A stretch of 60,844 nucleotides of DNA from JAEUHO01 sp046350655 (GTDB lineage: Bacteria; Planctomycetota; PLA2; JAEUHO01). Where the stretch lies: positions 1 to 60,844 of the forward strand of contig JAXMAB010000016.1 of NCBI GenBank assembly GCA_046350655.1, written 5' to 3'. The position numbers and the translations under genes are program-made. Under the pieces are notes generated by a model. The model was not told where the DNA came from. It made no database searches and saw nothing but the letters and a program-made list of their open reading frames with translations. This document shows, piece by piece, positions 8,846-18,300 of this stretch. The first letter of the stretch is position 1. Each line of letters starts with the position of its first letter.

Positions 8846-9388
8846 TCACCGATGGACGTAGACGCGGAGCGACGTGCTCCCGACGGCCCCTTCGACCTTG
8901 GCCGGCGGCGGCCCGACCTCGTTCACGGTGTACGGGACCGAGAGGCAGGAGGCGGGTTCGAGGACGCGCCGATCCGGTTCGCGACCGAACGCCACGCCGC
9001 CGTACTGCACCGTCTCGACGACGATCGGGGCCCGGGTCGCGTTCACCACCACCTCGTTGCCGGTCGTCGGCGCGCGGAACGCGAACGTGGTCCCGTCCGC
9101 CCGGATGGCGTCGGCGCCGTCGCCGAACAGCGCGTACCGACGGTAGGCGAGCGCCCCGGCGTCTCCGTCGTCGATCACCCAGACGGTGCGGGCCCGCATC
9201 GACACCGCGAGCGGGATCCCGAACAGGAGCCCCAGCAGGAGCGCGCCCACCGCGCGCCGCGCGACGCGGACGCCGAGCCGGCCGTCGCCCGCGCGGCCCA
9301 GCCGGCGGAGCACGGTCCGCGCGAGCCCGACGACCACGGTCAGGGTCCCGAGGAGCACCACGGCGTGGATGACTCCGAACCGGACCAT
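8846..9388 (-). CDS. Two-helix membrane protein, unknown
   Basis: 180 residues from ATG 9388, with GGGAGGG upstream. Two membrane helices lie near the N-terminus (VIHAVVLLGTLTVVVGLA and VGALLLGLLFGIPLAVSM), followed by an extra-membrane domain of about 110 residues rich in beta-forming sequence (TTFAFRAPTTGNEVVVNATRA). No known motif. First gene of a probable two-gene operon with the coiled-coil secreted protein. TACGTT at 9427-9432 may be its -10 box. Confidence 0.85.
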   Translation of the reverse strand: MVRFGVIHAVVLLGTLTVVVGLARTVLRRLGRAGDGRLGVRVARRAVGALLLGLLFGIPLAVSMRARTVWVIDDGDAGALAYRRYALFGDGADAIRADGTTFAFRAPTTGNEVVVNATRAPIVVETVQYGGVAFGREPDRRVLEPASCLSVPYTVNEVGPPPAKVEGAVGSTSLRVYVHR

Positions 9389-9426
9389 GCCACCCTCCCG
9401 GCGGGACCCCGAGGCAAGCGGGCGCA

Positions 9427-9432
9427 AACGTA
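9427..9432 (-). promoter_or_regulatory. Putative -10 box TACGTT for the two-gene membrane/coiled-coil operon
   Basis: TAnnnT hexamer on the minus strand, 38 nt before ATG 9388. Confidence 0.4.
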
Positions 9433-9508
9433 CTCCGATCCACGACCCGGCGCCATGGGGTGGTGCCGCCGGCCTTGCACGGGGTCGACGCGCGTCGAAG
9501 ATGGCGCG

Positions 9509-10831
9509 ATGGCGCCCCGCGACGACTTCTTCCCCGAGCCCCCGCGCCGCCCGTACGACCCGCGGCCGCGCCCGGGCCGGCCCCCGGGCGGGCCTCGCGG
9601 TCCCGGAACCGGGCCGCGGTTCCCGTCGCCCCCCCCACGCAACGACGCGCCGCCGCCGCGCCCCGCGCCGTCGTCGTCGGCGCCCGCCCCCGCGCGCGAC
9701 CCCGGCAACCTCGAGTACTTCGCGCCGTGCTCGCTCGGCGTCGAGGCCGCGCTGACGGCGGAGCTCGTCGAGCTGGGCGCGCGCGACCTCTCGACGCGGC
9801 CGGGCGGCGTGTCGTTCCGCGGCGACCGGCGTCTCGGGTACGCGGCGAACCTGTGGTTGCGGTCCGCGGTCCGCGTGCAGGACCTCCTGCTCCGCGCGCC
9901 GGCCCGCGGCAAGGACGAGCTCTACGACGCGGTGTACCGGATCGACTGGGCGCAGCACATGCGCCTCGACCAGACGCTGGCCGTCGACGCGTCGGTGCGC
10001 GACTCCGAGCTCACGCACAGCAGCTTCGTCGCGCTGACGGTGAAGGACGCGATCGTGGACCAGTTCCGCGCGCGTCGAGGCCGCCGGCCGAGCGTGAACG
10101 TGGACGCGCCCGACCTGCCGCTGAAGGTCGTGCTGAAGGCCGACCAGCTCACGATCTGGCGCAACCTCTCGGGCGACAGCCTCCACCGCCGCGGCTACCA
10201 CGCGCTCCAGGTGAAGAGCCCGCTCAACGAGGCCACGGCCGCGGGCCTCCTGCGGCTCGCGGAGTGGGACCGCGCCTCGCCCCTCGTCGACCCCATGTGC
10301 GGCTCGGGCACGTTCGTGATCGAGGCGGCGATGCTCGCGGCGGACCGCGCGCCCGGCCTCGAGCGCCGCTTCGCGTTCGAGCGCTGGCCCGACCTCGACG
10401 CGGAGCTGCTGCGGACGCTGCGCGCCGAGGCCCGCGCGCGCGCGAAGGCCACGCTCCCGTTCGCGCTCGAGGGCTCGGACCGCCACGGCGGCGCCGTCGC
10501 CATCGCGCGGCGCAGCGCCGAGCACGCGGGCGTGGGCCCGCTCGTGCGTTTCTCCGTCGAGGACGCCGCGCGGTGGACGCCGCCGTGCGCGCCGCCGTTC
10601 ACGGTGCTGTGCAACCCGCCGTACGGCGAGCGCATCGGCGAGGGCGACGACCTCGTGGCGTCGTGGCGCGCGCTCGGCCGCTTCCTCGCGGAGCGGTGCC
10701 AGGGCGCGCGGGCGTTCGTCCTGTGCGGCAACCGCGAGATGGTCCCCCACCTCGGGCTCGAGTCGCGGCGGCAGTTCTCCGTGATGAACGGCCAGATCGA
10801 GTGCCGGCTGCTCGAGTACGACCTGCGTTGA
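9509..10831 (+). CDS. THUMP domain class I SAM-dependent RNA methyltransferase (RlmL-like)
   Basis: 440 residues from ATG 9509, without a strong ribosome site. Residues 1-60 are a Pro/Arg-rich low-complexity tail. Residues about 65-215 match the THUMP plus linker region (YFAPCSLGVEAALTAEL; DLPLKVVLKADQLTIWRNLSGDSLHRRGY). The methyltransferase domain has DPMCGSGTFVIEAA as SAM motif I and NPPYGER as the catalytic NPPY. Relatives methylate guanine N2 in 23S rRNA (E. coli RlmL acts on G2445); the exact target is not certain here. Only the RlmL-type half is present, with no RlmK-like domain. The N-terminal tail is partly encoded by a dispersed element, and the stop TGA overlaps another. Confidence 0.9.
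   Translation: MAPRDDFFPEPPRRPYDPRPRPGRPPGGPRGPGTGPRFPSPPPRNDAPPPRPAPSSSAPAPARDPGNLEYFAPCSLGVEAALTAELVELGARDLSTRPGGVSFRGDRRLGYAANLWLRSAVRVQDLLLRAPARGKDELYDAVYRIDWAQHMRLDQTLAVDASVRDSELTHSSFVALTVKDAIVDQFRARRGRRPSVNVDAPDLPLKVVLKADQLTIWRNLSGDSLHRRGYHALQVKSPLNEATAAGLLRLAEWDRASPLVDPMCGSGTFVIEAAMLAADRAPGLERRFAFERWPDLDAELLRTLRAEARARAKATLPFALEGSDRHGGAVAIARRSAEHAGVGPLVRFSVEDAARWTPPCAPPFTVLCNPPYGERIGEGDDLVASWRALGRFLAERCQGARAFVLCGNREMVPHLGLESRRQFSVMNGQIECRLLEYDLR
9589..9606 (-). repeat. Dispersed element, copy 7 (in methyltransferase N-terminal tail)
   Basis: CGGGCCTCGCGGTCCCGG on the plus strand, exact core, read through as part of the low-complexity N-terminal tail. Confidence 0.8.
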
Positions 10832-10843
10832 CCGCGAGGCCCG
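10830..10843 (+). repeat. Dispersed element, copy 8
   Basis: Exact core starting within the methyltransferase TGA stop (TTGACCGCGAGGCCCGG), in a 24-bp convergent gap. Same arrangement as copy 6. Confidence 0.85.
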
Positions 10844-10855
10844 GCGGCCGCGGCG

Positions 10856-11059
10856 CTACGCGCGCCCGTCGCGCCGGCGGCGGCGGGCGACCTCCTCGCG
10901 ACGCATCCGCTCGAAGTCCGCGTCGTTGGCGTCGGTGAAGCGCTGCACGATCGTCCGGCGGCGCTGCCCGGCCCACGTCGATGCGACGGCGACGACGATC
11001 AGCACCGGTGCCACCAGCAGCCCGCGCCATCCGCCGATCGCGACGCACAGGCCCGTCAC
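10856..11059 (-). CDS. Small membrane protein, two helices and a basic tail
   Basis: 67 residues if it starts at GTG 11059. Helix 2 is LLVAPVLIVVAVASTWA; the C-terminus is strongly charged (FERMRREEVARRRRRDGR). The open frame continues upstream and encodes RRRFVLIYFGVV directly before the GTG, completing a first membrane helix. The true start therefore probably lies further upstream, though no ATG or GTG is in frame nearby. I do not recognise a family. Convergent with the methyltransferase gene. Confidence 0.6.
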   Translation of the reverse strand: MTGLCVAIGGWRGLLVAPVLIVVAVASTWAGQRRRTIVQRFTDANDADFERMRREEVARRRRRDGRA

Positions 11060-11519
11060 GACGCCGAAGTAGATCAGGACGAACCGCCGCCGGTTCGGCG
11101 GCTTGCGGGGCGGGACGCGGCGCGGGCGAGGACGCGTGACCGGGCTCCGGGGCGGCGGGGAACGGCCCCGAGCATCGCCGAAGCGGCGCCGCGCGTCACG
11201 CGCGAGGGTCGCGAGGAGGCGTCCCGCGGGAAGAGGGCCTCACGCGCGAGGCTCGCCCGCCGGTCGTCCCCGCCGGCGCGGCGGACGTCGCGCGCGGCCC
11301 CAAAGCCTCCCCCCGAGCGGCCCGTGCGGGATCAGCCCGCATTTCCGGCGAGGCCGGGTCCTCCTTGGACGAACGGTAGACTCCGCGAGGGGGGGAAGCC
11401 CGATCACCCTACCGCGTCGTCGGGGCCCCGCGCGGCGATCCGGGGGATCGCGGTCCCGCTCCCCGGACCGCGAGGCCCGTCCGGCGCCGAGACTCACCCG
11501 TTCGCGGGGGCCGATGGCG
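11060..11519. other. 460-bp intergenic region without a clear gene
   Basis: Lies between the acyltransferase stop and the small membrane protein 5' end. It contains a dispersed element with its own short inverted mate (11450-11479), a degenerate GGCCTC/GAGGC hairpin near 11236-11255, and an AT-richer spot at 11373-11382 that reads as TAnnnT on both strands (TAGACT plus, TACCGT minus). The minus reading could serve the small membrane protein gene. I see no small gene or RNA. Confidence 0.5.
11450..11479 (+). repeat. Dispersed element, copy 9, with short inverted mate
   Basis: GCGGTCC (11450-11456) pairs with GGACCGC (11465-11471) across an 8-nt loop. The second arm is the start of an exact core copy. 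Confidence 0.8.
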
Positions 11520-13499
11520 TCAGCGGCCGCAGGCCTCGCGGATCGCGGCCTCGAGCGCGGGGGAGAGCACCGCGGCGCCCGCGTCGCTCAGGTGGTCGTC
11601 GTCGGCGTAGAAGAAGCGGCGGCCGTCGGCGTAGCGGACGTTCCCGTCGGGGAGGCGGAACGGGACGTCGGCCCGCAGCACGCGCAGCGCCGGCACGTCG
11701 CGCGCCACGCGCTCGAGGACCGCCACGGCGCGGTCGCGGTCGGGTTGGTGGTCGTCGGGCGGCAGGAGGGGCAGGCGGCCGAGCGCCGCGGCATGGTGCG
11801 CGACGTGCTCGCGGAGGTTCGTCGTCTCCCCCACGGGGAGCGCGGGCACCTGCGCGAGCAGCACGACGCGGCGCGCGTGCGGCAGGAACCCGTCGAGCAG
11901 CGCGCGGACGCGGGCCTCGAAGCGCGCGTCGTCGGCGAGGTAGCGGTCCCAGCGGTCGGCGCCGATCACGAGGTCGGGGCGCCACGCGCGGACCCAGCGG
12001 GCCTGCGCGTCGTGGATCCCCTCGCCCGGAGACGGCGACATCGTCGAGAGCCCGTCGCGGAACAACGACACGCCGTCGGCCGCGACGAAGGCGACGGAGA
12101 GGCCGAGCCCCTTGCAGAGGTCGTCCACCGCGGGCGCGATCGCGAGCGCGTGCGAGCTGCCGACGACCACGACGCGCGGGTCCGTGTCGCCCCAGCGGTG
12201 GATCACGCCGCCGCGGCGCCAGAGGCCGTCGTCGTGCGGCGGCGTCGCCGGGCGGACGACGTCGGCGAGGCGCGGCGAACCCGCGCGCGTCGGGTCGTCG
12301 CGCGCGTCGAGCGAGGAGTAGGCGAAGCCGCGGAACGTGGTCGGGTCGAACCAGCGGGACGCGTCGCCGCCCGGCGGGAGGCGCATCGTCACGACGCACG
12401 CGACGACGCACGCGGCGAGGCCGCCCGCGAGCACGAGCGCGCGGCGGCCGCGGCCCGGGCCTCGCGTGCGGAGCGGTTTCTCGATCCCGTGGTAGGCCGC
12501 CACCGCCACGACCACGCTGGCCGCCGCGCCGACGACGGCCCCGACCTCGGGCGAACGGCCCTCGAGCTCGGCCCAGGCGCGCCCGATCGTGATCAGCGGC
12601 CAGTGCCAGAGGTAGAGCGAGTACGACAGCCGCCCCACCCACGCGAGCGCGGGGTGCCCGAGGAACCGCGACGGGCCGCACTCGCCCGCCGCGATCGCGA
12701 CGACGAGGCCGAGCGCGCCGAGCGCGGGGGGCAGCGCCGGCCAGCCCGGGAAGCCCGCGCCCTCGCGGACGAGGAAGAACGACCCGACGACGGCCGCGAG
12801 GCCGGCCCAGCCGGCGGCGGCGGCGAGGGGCCCGGCGCGCAGCGTGCGCACGGGCCGCGCCGGCGACGCGGGCACGAGCCACGCCGCGAGCACCGCGCCG
12901 AGGAGCGGCTGCCAGGCGCGCGTCGGCAGGAGGTAGAACGCGCCGTCGGGGTGGGACGTCGCCCACTGCGTCGCGAGCACGAAGCTCGCGACGGTGACGG
13001 CCGCGAGCACCGCGCGGAAGGCGGCGCGCGGCGCCAGCACGCGGGCGCACGCCGGGAGCACGAGGTAGAACTGCTCCTCGACGGCGAGCGACCACGTGTG
13101 GAGCAACGGAGACGACGTCGCGGCCATCCCCCAGTAGCCGCCGAGCTTCAGCAGGATGTACAGGTTCGAGAGGTTGAGCAGCGTCCAGACGCCGTGGCGG
13201 GCGGCCTGCGCCGCGGTGGACGGCAGCAGCAACGCGGCGGAGAGGACGACGGTCGCGAGCACCATCGCCGTCGCGTTCGGCAGGAGACGCATCACGCGGC
13301 GGGCGTAGAACTCTCGGATCGTGAACGTCCCCTCGCGGAGGTCGTGGAGGACGTTCGACGTGATGAGGTAGCCCGACAGGACGTAGAAGACGTCCACGCC
13401 GACGAAGCCCCCGAGCATCGCGTCGGGGACGACGTGGAAGACGAACACGCCGAGGATCGCGACGGCGCGGACGCCGTCGAGGGGCGCGGAGTACTTCAT
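11520..13499 (-). CDS. Membrane O-acyltransferase (acyltransferase 3/OafA type) with C-terminal SGNH domain
   Basis: 659 residues from ATG 13499. Residues 1-370 are a multi-helix acyltransferase-3 domain: LDGVRAVAILGVFVFHV and GFVGVDVFYVLSGYLIT at the N-terminus, LHTWSLAVEEQFYLVLP with the conserved E-E-Q-F-Y, and SLYLWHWPLI. After about residue 400 comes an SGNH hydrolase-like domain, with VVVGSSHA as the nucleophile block and DDDHLSDAG as the catalytic Asp-His block. Such fusions O-acetylate cell-surface polysaccharides, the SGNH part completing transfer outside. The target glycan is unknown; no glycosyltransferase cluster is nearby. Confidence 0.92.
   Translation of the reverse strand: MKYSAPLDGVRAVAILGVFVFHVVPDAMLGGFVGVDVFYVLSGYLITSNVLHDLREGTFTIREFYARRVMRLLPNATAMVLATVVLSAALLLPSTAAQAARHGVWTLLNLSNLYILLKLGGYWGMAATSSPLLHTWSLAVEEQFYLVLPACARVLAPRAAFRAVLAAVTVASFVLATQWATSHPDGAFYLLPTRAWQPLLGAVLAAWLVPASPARPVRTLRAGPLAAAAGWAGLAAVVGSFFLVREGAGFPGWPALPPALGALGLVVAIAAGECGPSRFLGHPALAWVGRLSYSLYLWHWPLITIGRAWAELEGRSPEVGAVVGAAASVVVAVAAYHGIEKPLRTRGPGRGRRALVLAGGLAACVVACVVTMRLPPGGDASRWFDPTTFRGFAYSSLDARDDPTRAGSPRLADVVRPATPPHDDGLWRRGGVIHRWGDTDPRVVVVGSSHALAIAPAVDDLCKGLGLSVAFVAADGVSLFRDGLSTMSPSPGEGIHDAQARWVRAWRPDLVIGADRWDRYLADDARFEARVRALLDGFLPHARRVVLLAQVPALPVGETTNLREHVAHHAAALGRLPLLPPDDHQPDRDRAVAVLERVARDVPALRVLRADVPFRLPDGNVRYADGRRFFYADDDHLSDAGAAVLSPALEAAIREACGR
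12456..12467 (-). repeat. Dispersed element, copy 10 (partial, coding)
   Basis: CGGGCCTCGCGT within the acyltransferase linker after the last membrane helix. Partial match, possibly coincidental. Confidence 0.4.
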
Positions 13500-13634
13500 C
13501 GGGCGCGGGCGGGCTCCGGACGCCGCGACGGACCGCCCGCCCTCGCGGCGGTCGGCCCTCCCCCGAGCTCACGGGGGGCGACATCGGCCCGGCACTCTCG
13601 CACCCGCGGCCTGCCGGGGGTAGGTTTCTCCGGG

Positions 13635-13653
13635 GAACCGACGTGGTCGGTTC
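13635..13653. terminator. Hairpin terminator candidate after the efflux operon
   Basis: GAACCGAC and GTCGGTTC form a perfect 8-bp stem with a GTG loop, 30 nt downstream of the outer-membrane factor stop (minus strand). There is no T tract, so intrinsic termination is unproven. Confidence 0.55.
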
Positions 13654-13683
13654 ATCCCCCCCGCGGATCGCCGGTGCGTGCGG

Positions 13684-15360
13684 TCAGCGCAGCGCGCCGC
13701 TCGCGGCGGGCGTCGGCGGCGGCGTCCCGCCGGACGTCCCGGCCCCTCCCGTCGCGGGCGCGGGCGTCGGCGCGGGGCCGGCTCGGGGGCCGGCGTGGGC
13801 ATCGCGGCGGGTGCGGGCGGCGGCGCCGCGGGCGCGGCGACGGCGGGCGCGGTCCCGGGACGCGGCGGGCCCCGCCGCCGACGGGCCCGGGGCGGCCGGA
13901 GCCGTCGGCGTCGGGACGCCGCAGCCCTCGTCGGCCCATCCGCCGCCGAGGGCGCGGTAGAGGCGGATCAGGGCGACGTACTGGTCGCGGCGCGTGCGCG
14001 CCAGCTCGATGCGGGCCGGGAAGAGGGCCCGCTGCGCGTCGAGGACCTCGAAGTAGGCCGCGACGCCGTTGCCGTAGCGGGTGCTCGAGAGGTCGAGCGC
14101 CTCCGTCAGCGCCGCCACCTGCTGCTCGAGCGCGATCCGGACCTCGCGCGCGCCGCGGACGGCGGCGAGCTGGTCCGCGACGTCGCGGAACGCGCTCTCG
14201 ACGGTGCGGCGGAACCGCGCGACGGCCTCGTCGTACCGCGCCTGCGCGGCATCGCGGCCCGCGACGAGCCGCCCGCCCTGGAAGACGGGGCCGAGGAACG
14301 TGCCGCCGAGCGAGCCGTAGGTCGCGCGGTCGCCGGCGAGGTCCGAGAGGTCGCGCGCGCCGAGCCCGAGCAGCGCGAGCAGGTCGAGGCGCGGGAAGAA
14401 CTCCGCCATCGCGACGCCCACCCGCGCGTTCGCGGCGCGGACCTCGGCCTCGGCCGCGCGCACGTCGGGGCGCCGCTCGAGGAGGGCGGCGGGGAGCCCC
14501 GTCGGCAGCGCCGGCGGGAGCGGGCGGGTGCCGAGCGAGACCCCGCGGGCGACCGGGCCCGGCGTGCGGCCGAGCAGGAACGAGATCAGGTTCTCCTGCT
14601 GCGCGACCCGCCGCGCGATGTCGGGCACGGCGGCCTCCGCGAACGCGAGGTCGGCCTGCGCCTGCGCGGTCTCGAGCTTGCTCGACACGCCGCCGAGGGC
14701 GCGCTCGGAGAACAGCGACAGGGTCTTGCGACGGGCGTCGCGGGTCTCCTGGGCGATGACGAGCTCCTCGTCGAGCTCGCGGAGGTCGAAGTAGGCCTCG
14801 GCGACGTCGCCGACGAGCGTGACGACGACGGCCCGGCGGCCCTCCTCGGACGCCATCCACTCCGCGACGGCCGCCTCCTCGCCGCGGCGGACGCGCCCCC
14901 ACAGGTCGATCTCCCACGACGCCGACACGGACGCGCGGAAGGTGTTCGTGGTGCGCGACCCCGAGCCGCCGAGCTCGCGCGAGGCGCGGTCGCGCGACCC
15001 CGTGAGGCCGGCCTCGACCTGCGGGAACCGGTCCGCGGCCGCGATGCCGGCCCGCGCGCGGGCCTCCGCGACGCGCGCGAGCGCGGCGCGCAGGTCCTCG
15101 TTGCCCGCGAGCGCGGTGCGCAGGTGCTCCTGCAGCACCGGGTCCTCGAAGACGCGCCACCACGGCAGGTCGGCGAACGACGCCGCCGCCGGGCCGGCCG
15201 GCGAGACCGCGTCGGCGTCGCGGAACGTCGCGGGCAGCTCGACGCCGGGGCGGGCGTAGTCCGGGCCCACGGCCCGGCAGCCGCCGGCGAGCAGGAGCAG
15301 CGGGAGCGCGGCCGCGCGCGCGGCGCGGCCGGGAGCGGGACGGTGGAGTCGGACGGTCAC
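13684..15360 (-). CDS. RND efflux outer-membrane factor lipoprotein, NodT family
   Basis: 558 residues from GTG 15360, overlapping the RND gene's TGA. Lipoprotein signal ending in LLLLAGGC, then VGPDYARPGVELPATF, typical of NodT/OprM proteins. Two helical repeat halves follow (LAGNEDLRAALARVAEARA; LLERRPDVRAAEAEVRAANARVGVAMAEFFPRL with an internal break). It should form the trimeric outer-membrane channel for the pump encoded upstream. About 90 extra Pro/Ala/Arg-rich residues follow the usual end (LYRALGGGW). The Arg-rich centre of that tail becomes Pro/Ala-rich if read one frame over, so two compensating indels are possible. Confidence 0.92.
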   Translation of the reverse strand: MTVRLHRPAPGRAARAAALPLLLLAGGCRAVGPDYARPGVELPATFRDADAVSPAGPAAASFADLPWWRVFEDPVLQEHLRTALAGNEDLRAALARVAEARARAGIAAADRFPQVEAGLTGSRDRASRELGGSGSRTTNTFRASVSASWEIDLWGRVRRGEEAAVAEWMASEEGRRAVVVTLVGDVAEAYFDLRELDEELVIAQETRDARRKTLSLFSERALGGVSSKLETAQAQADLAFAEAAVPDIARRVAQQENLISFLLGRTPGPVARGVSLGTRPLPPALPTGLPAALLERRPDVRAAEAEVRAANARVGVAMAEFFPRLDLLALLGLGARDLSDLAGDRATYGSLGGTFLGPVFQGGRLVAGRDAAQARYDEAVARFRRTVESAFRDVADQLAAVRGAREVRIALEQQVAALTEALDLSSTRYGNGVAAYFEVLDAQRALFPARIELARTRRDQYVALIRLYRALGGGWADEGCGVPTPTAPAAPGPSAAGPAASRDRARRRRARGAAARTRRDAHAGPRAGPAPTPAPATGGAGTSGGTPPPTPAASGALR

Positions 15361-18300
15361 GGGACCCCCTCCCCCGCGGGCGCGGGGCTGGCCTCTGCGG
15401 TGTGCGACGGACGCGGCGGCGGCGTCGTGGCCGCGCGGCGCGTGGAGCGGAAGAACGTGGTGCGGTCGAGCACCTTCTCCTGGAACATCTCGAGCACCAG
15501 GTAGATCGCGGGCGTCACGAACAGCGTGATGAACTGCGACACCACCAGCCCGCCCACGATCACGAGGCCGAGCGGCCGCCGCGAGGCGCCGTCCGCGCCG
15601 AACCCGAGCGCGATCGGGACCGCGCCGATGACGGCCGCGATGGTCGTCATGAGGATGGGGCGGAAGCGGTCGAGGCTCGCGTCGTGGATCGCGCGGTCGG
15701 CGGCCTCGCCGTGCTCCACGCGGTGGCGCGCGAAGTCCACGATCATGATGCCGTTCTTCTTGACGATGCCCATGAGCATGAACATGCCGATGAACGCGTA
15801 GAGCGACGCCTGCTCGCCGAAGACGACGAGCGCCAGCAGGCCGCCGACGAGCGCGGTGGGCAGGGTCGACAGCACCGTGAGCGGGTGGACGTAGCTCTCG
15901 TAGAGGATCGCGAGGATCACGTACATCACGAACACCGCGAGCAGCATGAGGAGCGTGAGGTCGTCCACCGTGTCGCGGAACGTGAGGGCCTCGCCCTGGA
16001 GGCTGCCGCGGATGGCGCTCGGGAGCACCTCGGCCGCGGCCTTCTCGATGAAGGTCGTGGCGTCGCCGATCGGCACGCCCGGGACGAGGTTGAAGAAGAA
16101 CGTGACGCTCGTGAACTGGTTGATGTGGTTCACGGCCTGCAGGCCGACGTTGCTCCTGAGCTCGACCAGCTCGCTGAGCGGCACGAGGCTCTTCCCGTCG
16201 TCGGACTTGACCCGCAGGCGGCCGACGTCCTCGGGCCCGGCGCGCGCGGCGTCGGACGCCTCGAGGATCACCTGGTACTGGTCGCTCGGGCTCTTGATGA
16301 GGTAGACGTAGTTCTGCGCGTAGGCGCTGCGCAGCAGCTGCAGCACGCGGGTCTCGGAGACGCCGAGGAGCCGCGCGCGCTCGCGCCGCACCGAGACCTC
16401 GAGGCCCGGGGTCATGGCGAACCGGTCCGACGTCAGCGTGAGGAAGCCCTTGAACTCGCGCAGCTTCGCCTCGAGGCGGTTCGCGGTCGCGTAGACCTGC
16501 TCCGCGTCCACGCCCGAGATCGCGTAGGCGAACTGGCCGAGGTTCTGGTTCGTGGCGCCGGTGGCGATCTCGAGCACGGGTCGCGGGCGGAGGAACGGGA
16601 AGATGCCCGGCACGCTGCCGAGCGCGCCCATGCTGCGGCCGGCGACCTCCTGGATCGGCGACCGCTCCGAGGGGTCGCGCAGGAACGCCAGCAGGAGCCC
16701 CTGGTTCGACGACAGGAAGGTCGCGTTGCCCGTCATGGTGAACGTGGCCTTGACGGCGGGGTCGGCGCGGAGCACCTGGTCGGCCCGGTCCTGGAACTCG
16801 CGCATCTGGGTCGGCGACGAGCCCTCGCGGCCGATCATGACGCCCCAGATGAAGCTGCTGTCGCCCGGGGGCAGGAACGACTTCGGGACCTTCACGAACA
16901 GCCAGGCCGTGCCGGCCAGGGTGAGCGCCCAGATCCCGACGGAGATCCACTTGTGGCGCAGGAACCACCAGAGCACCTTCCCGTAGACGTCGAGCACCCG
17001 GCGCTCGAACGCGCTCATCACGCGCTCGACGAACGTCTTGCGGTGCCCGGGCCCGCGGTCCTTGAGGAGGCGCGCGCACATCAGGGGGGTGAGCGTCAGC
17101 GACACGAGGCCCGACGCCAGGATCGACACCACGATGGTGACGGCGAACTCGCGGAAGATGCGGCCCACGAGCCCCGACATGAACACCAGCGGCAGGAAGA
17201 CGGCGGCCAGCGAGATCGTCATCGAGACGATCGTGAAGCCGATCTCCTTGGCGCCGTTCAGCGTCGCGTCGAGGGCGCTCTCGCCGTGCTCCATGCGGCG
17301 CACCGTGTTCTCGAGGAAGACGATCGCGTCGTCCACCAGGAACCCGATGGCGAGGGTCAGCGCCATGAGCGACAGGTTGTCGAGGCTGTACCCGAGCAGC
17401 CGCATCGCGATGAACGTGAGGAGCAGCGAGAGCGGCAGCGCGACGGCGGGGATCAGCGTGTCGGTCGCGCGGCCCAGGAACACGAAGATCACGAGCACGA
17501 CGAGCGCGAACGCGATGAGGAGCGTCTCCTCGACCTCGGCGACCGACCGGACGATGGTCTGGGAGCGGTCGTAGATCGGCGTGATGCGGATCGAGCCCGG
17601 GAGCTCGGCGCTCACGATCGGGAGGAGGCCGCGGACGGCCTTCGCCACCTCGACGGCGTTCGCGCCGGCGCGGCGGTTGACCGCCACGACGACCGTGGCG
17701 GTCGGCGGCTCGTAGCCGCGGATCCAGAAGCGCATGCGGATGCGCTCGTCCTGCACCGAGTCCGTGACCTCGGCCACGTCCCGGAGGCGCAGCGGCGAGT
17801 CGCCGCGCCGGTCGATCACGAGGTCGGCGTACTCGGCGGCGTGCTCGAGCTGGCCCCGCGGCTGCACCAGCGCCGTGCCGCCGGGCCCGTCGAGCTGGCC
17901 GGCGCCGACGGTGCTCGTCCCGCCGCGGACGGCCGCGGCGAGGTCGTCCATCGTGAGGCCGCGCGCGGCCAGCCGCTCGACGTCGGCCTTGATCCGCACC
18001 GCGGACTTCGTGCCGAAGACGTTCACGCGGCTGACGCCGGGCAGGATGCTGATGCGCTGCCCGACCTGCGTGCTCGCGTAGTCGTACAGGCGCCCGGGCG
18101 TGACGCTGTCGCTCGTGAGGGCGACGTAGAGGATCGGCTGGTCGTTCGGGTTCGTCTTCGAGTACGTCGGCGGCGAAGGCAGGTCGGCCGGCAGGTTGGC
18201 GGTGGCCTGCGTGATCGCGGTCTGGACGTCCGTCGCGGCCGCGTCGATGTCCTTCTCGAGCTCGAACTCGAGCGTCAGCGACGCCTGGCCCTGCGTGCTC

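Noticed and set aside
11365..11382. Sigma-70 promoter TTGGAC/TAGACT on the plus strand
   Set aside because: Only 6 bp separate the two hexamers, and no plus-strand gene follows within several kilobases.
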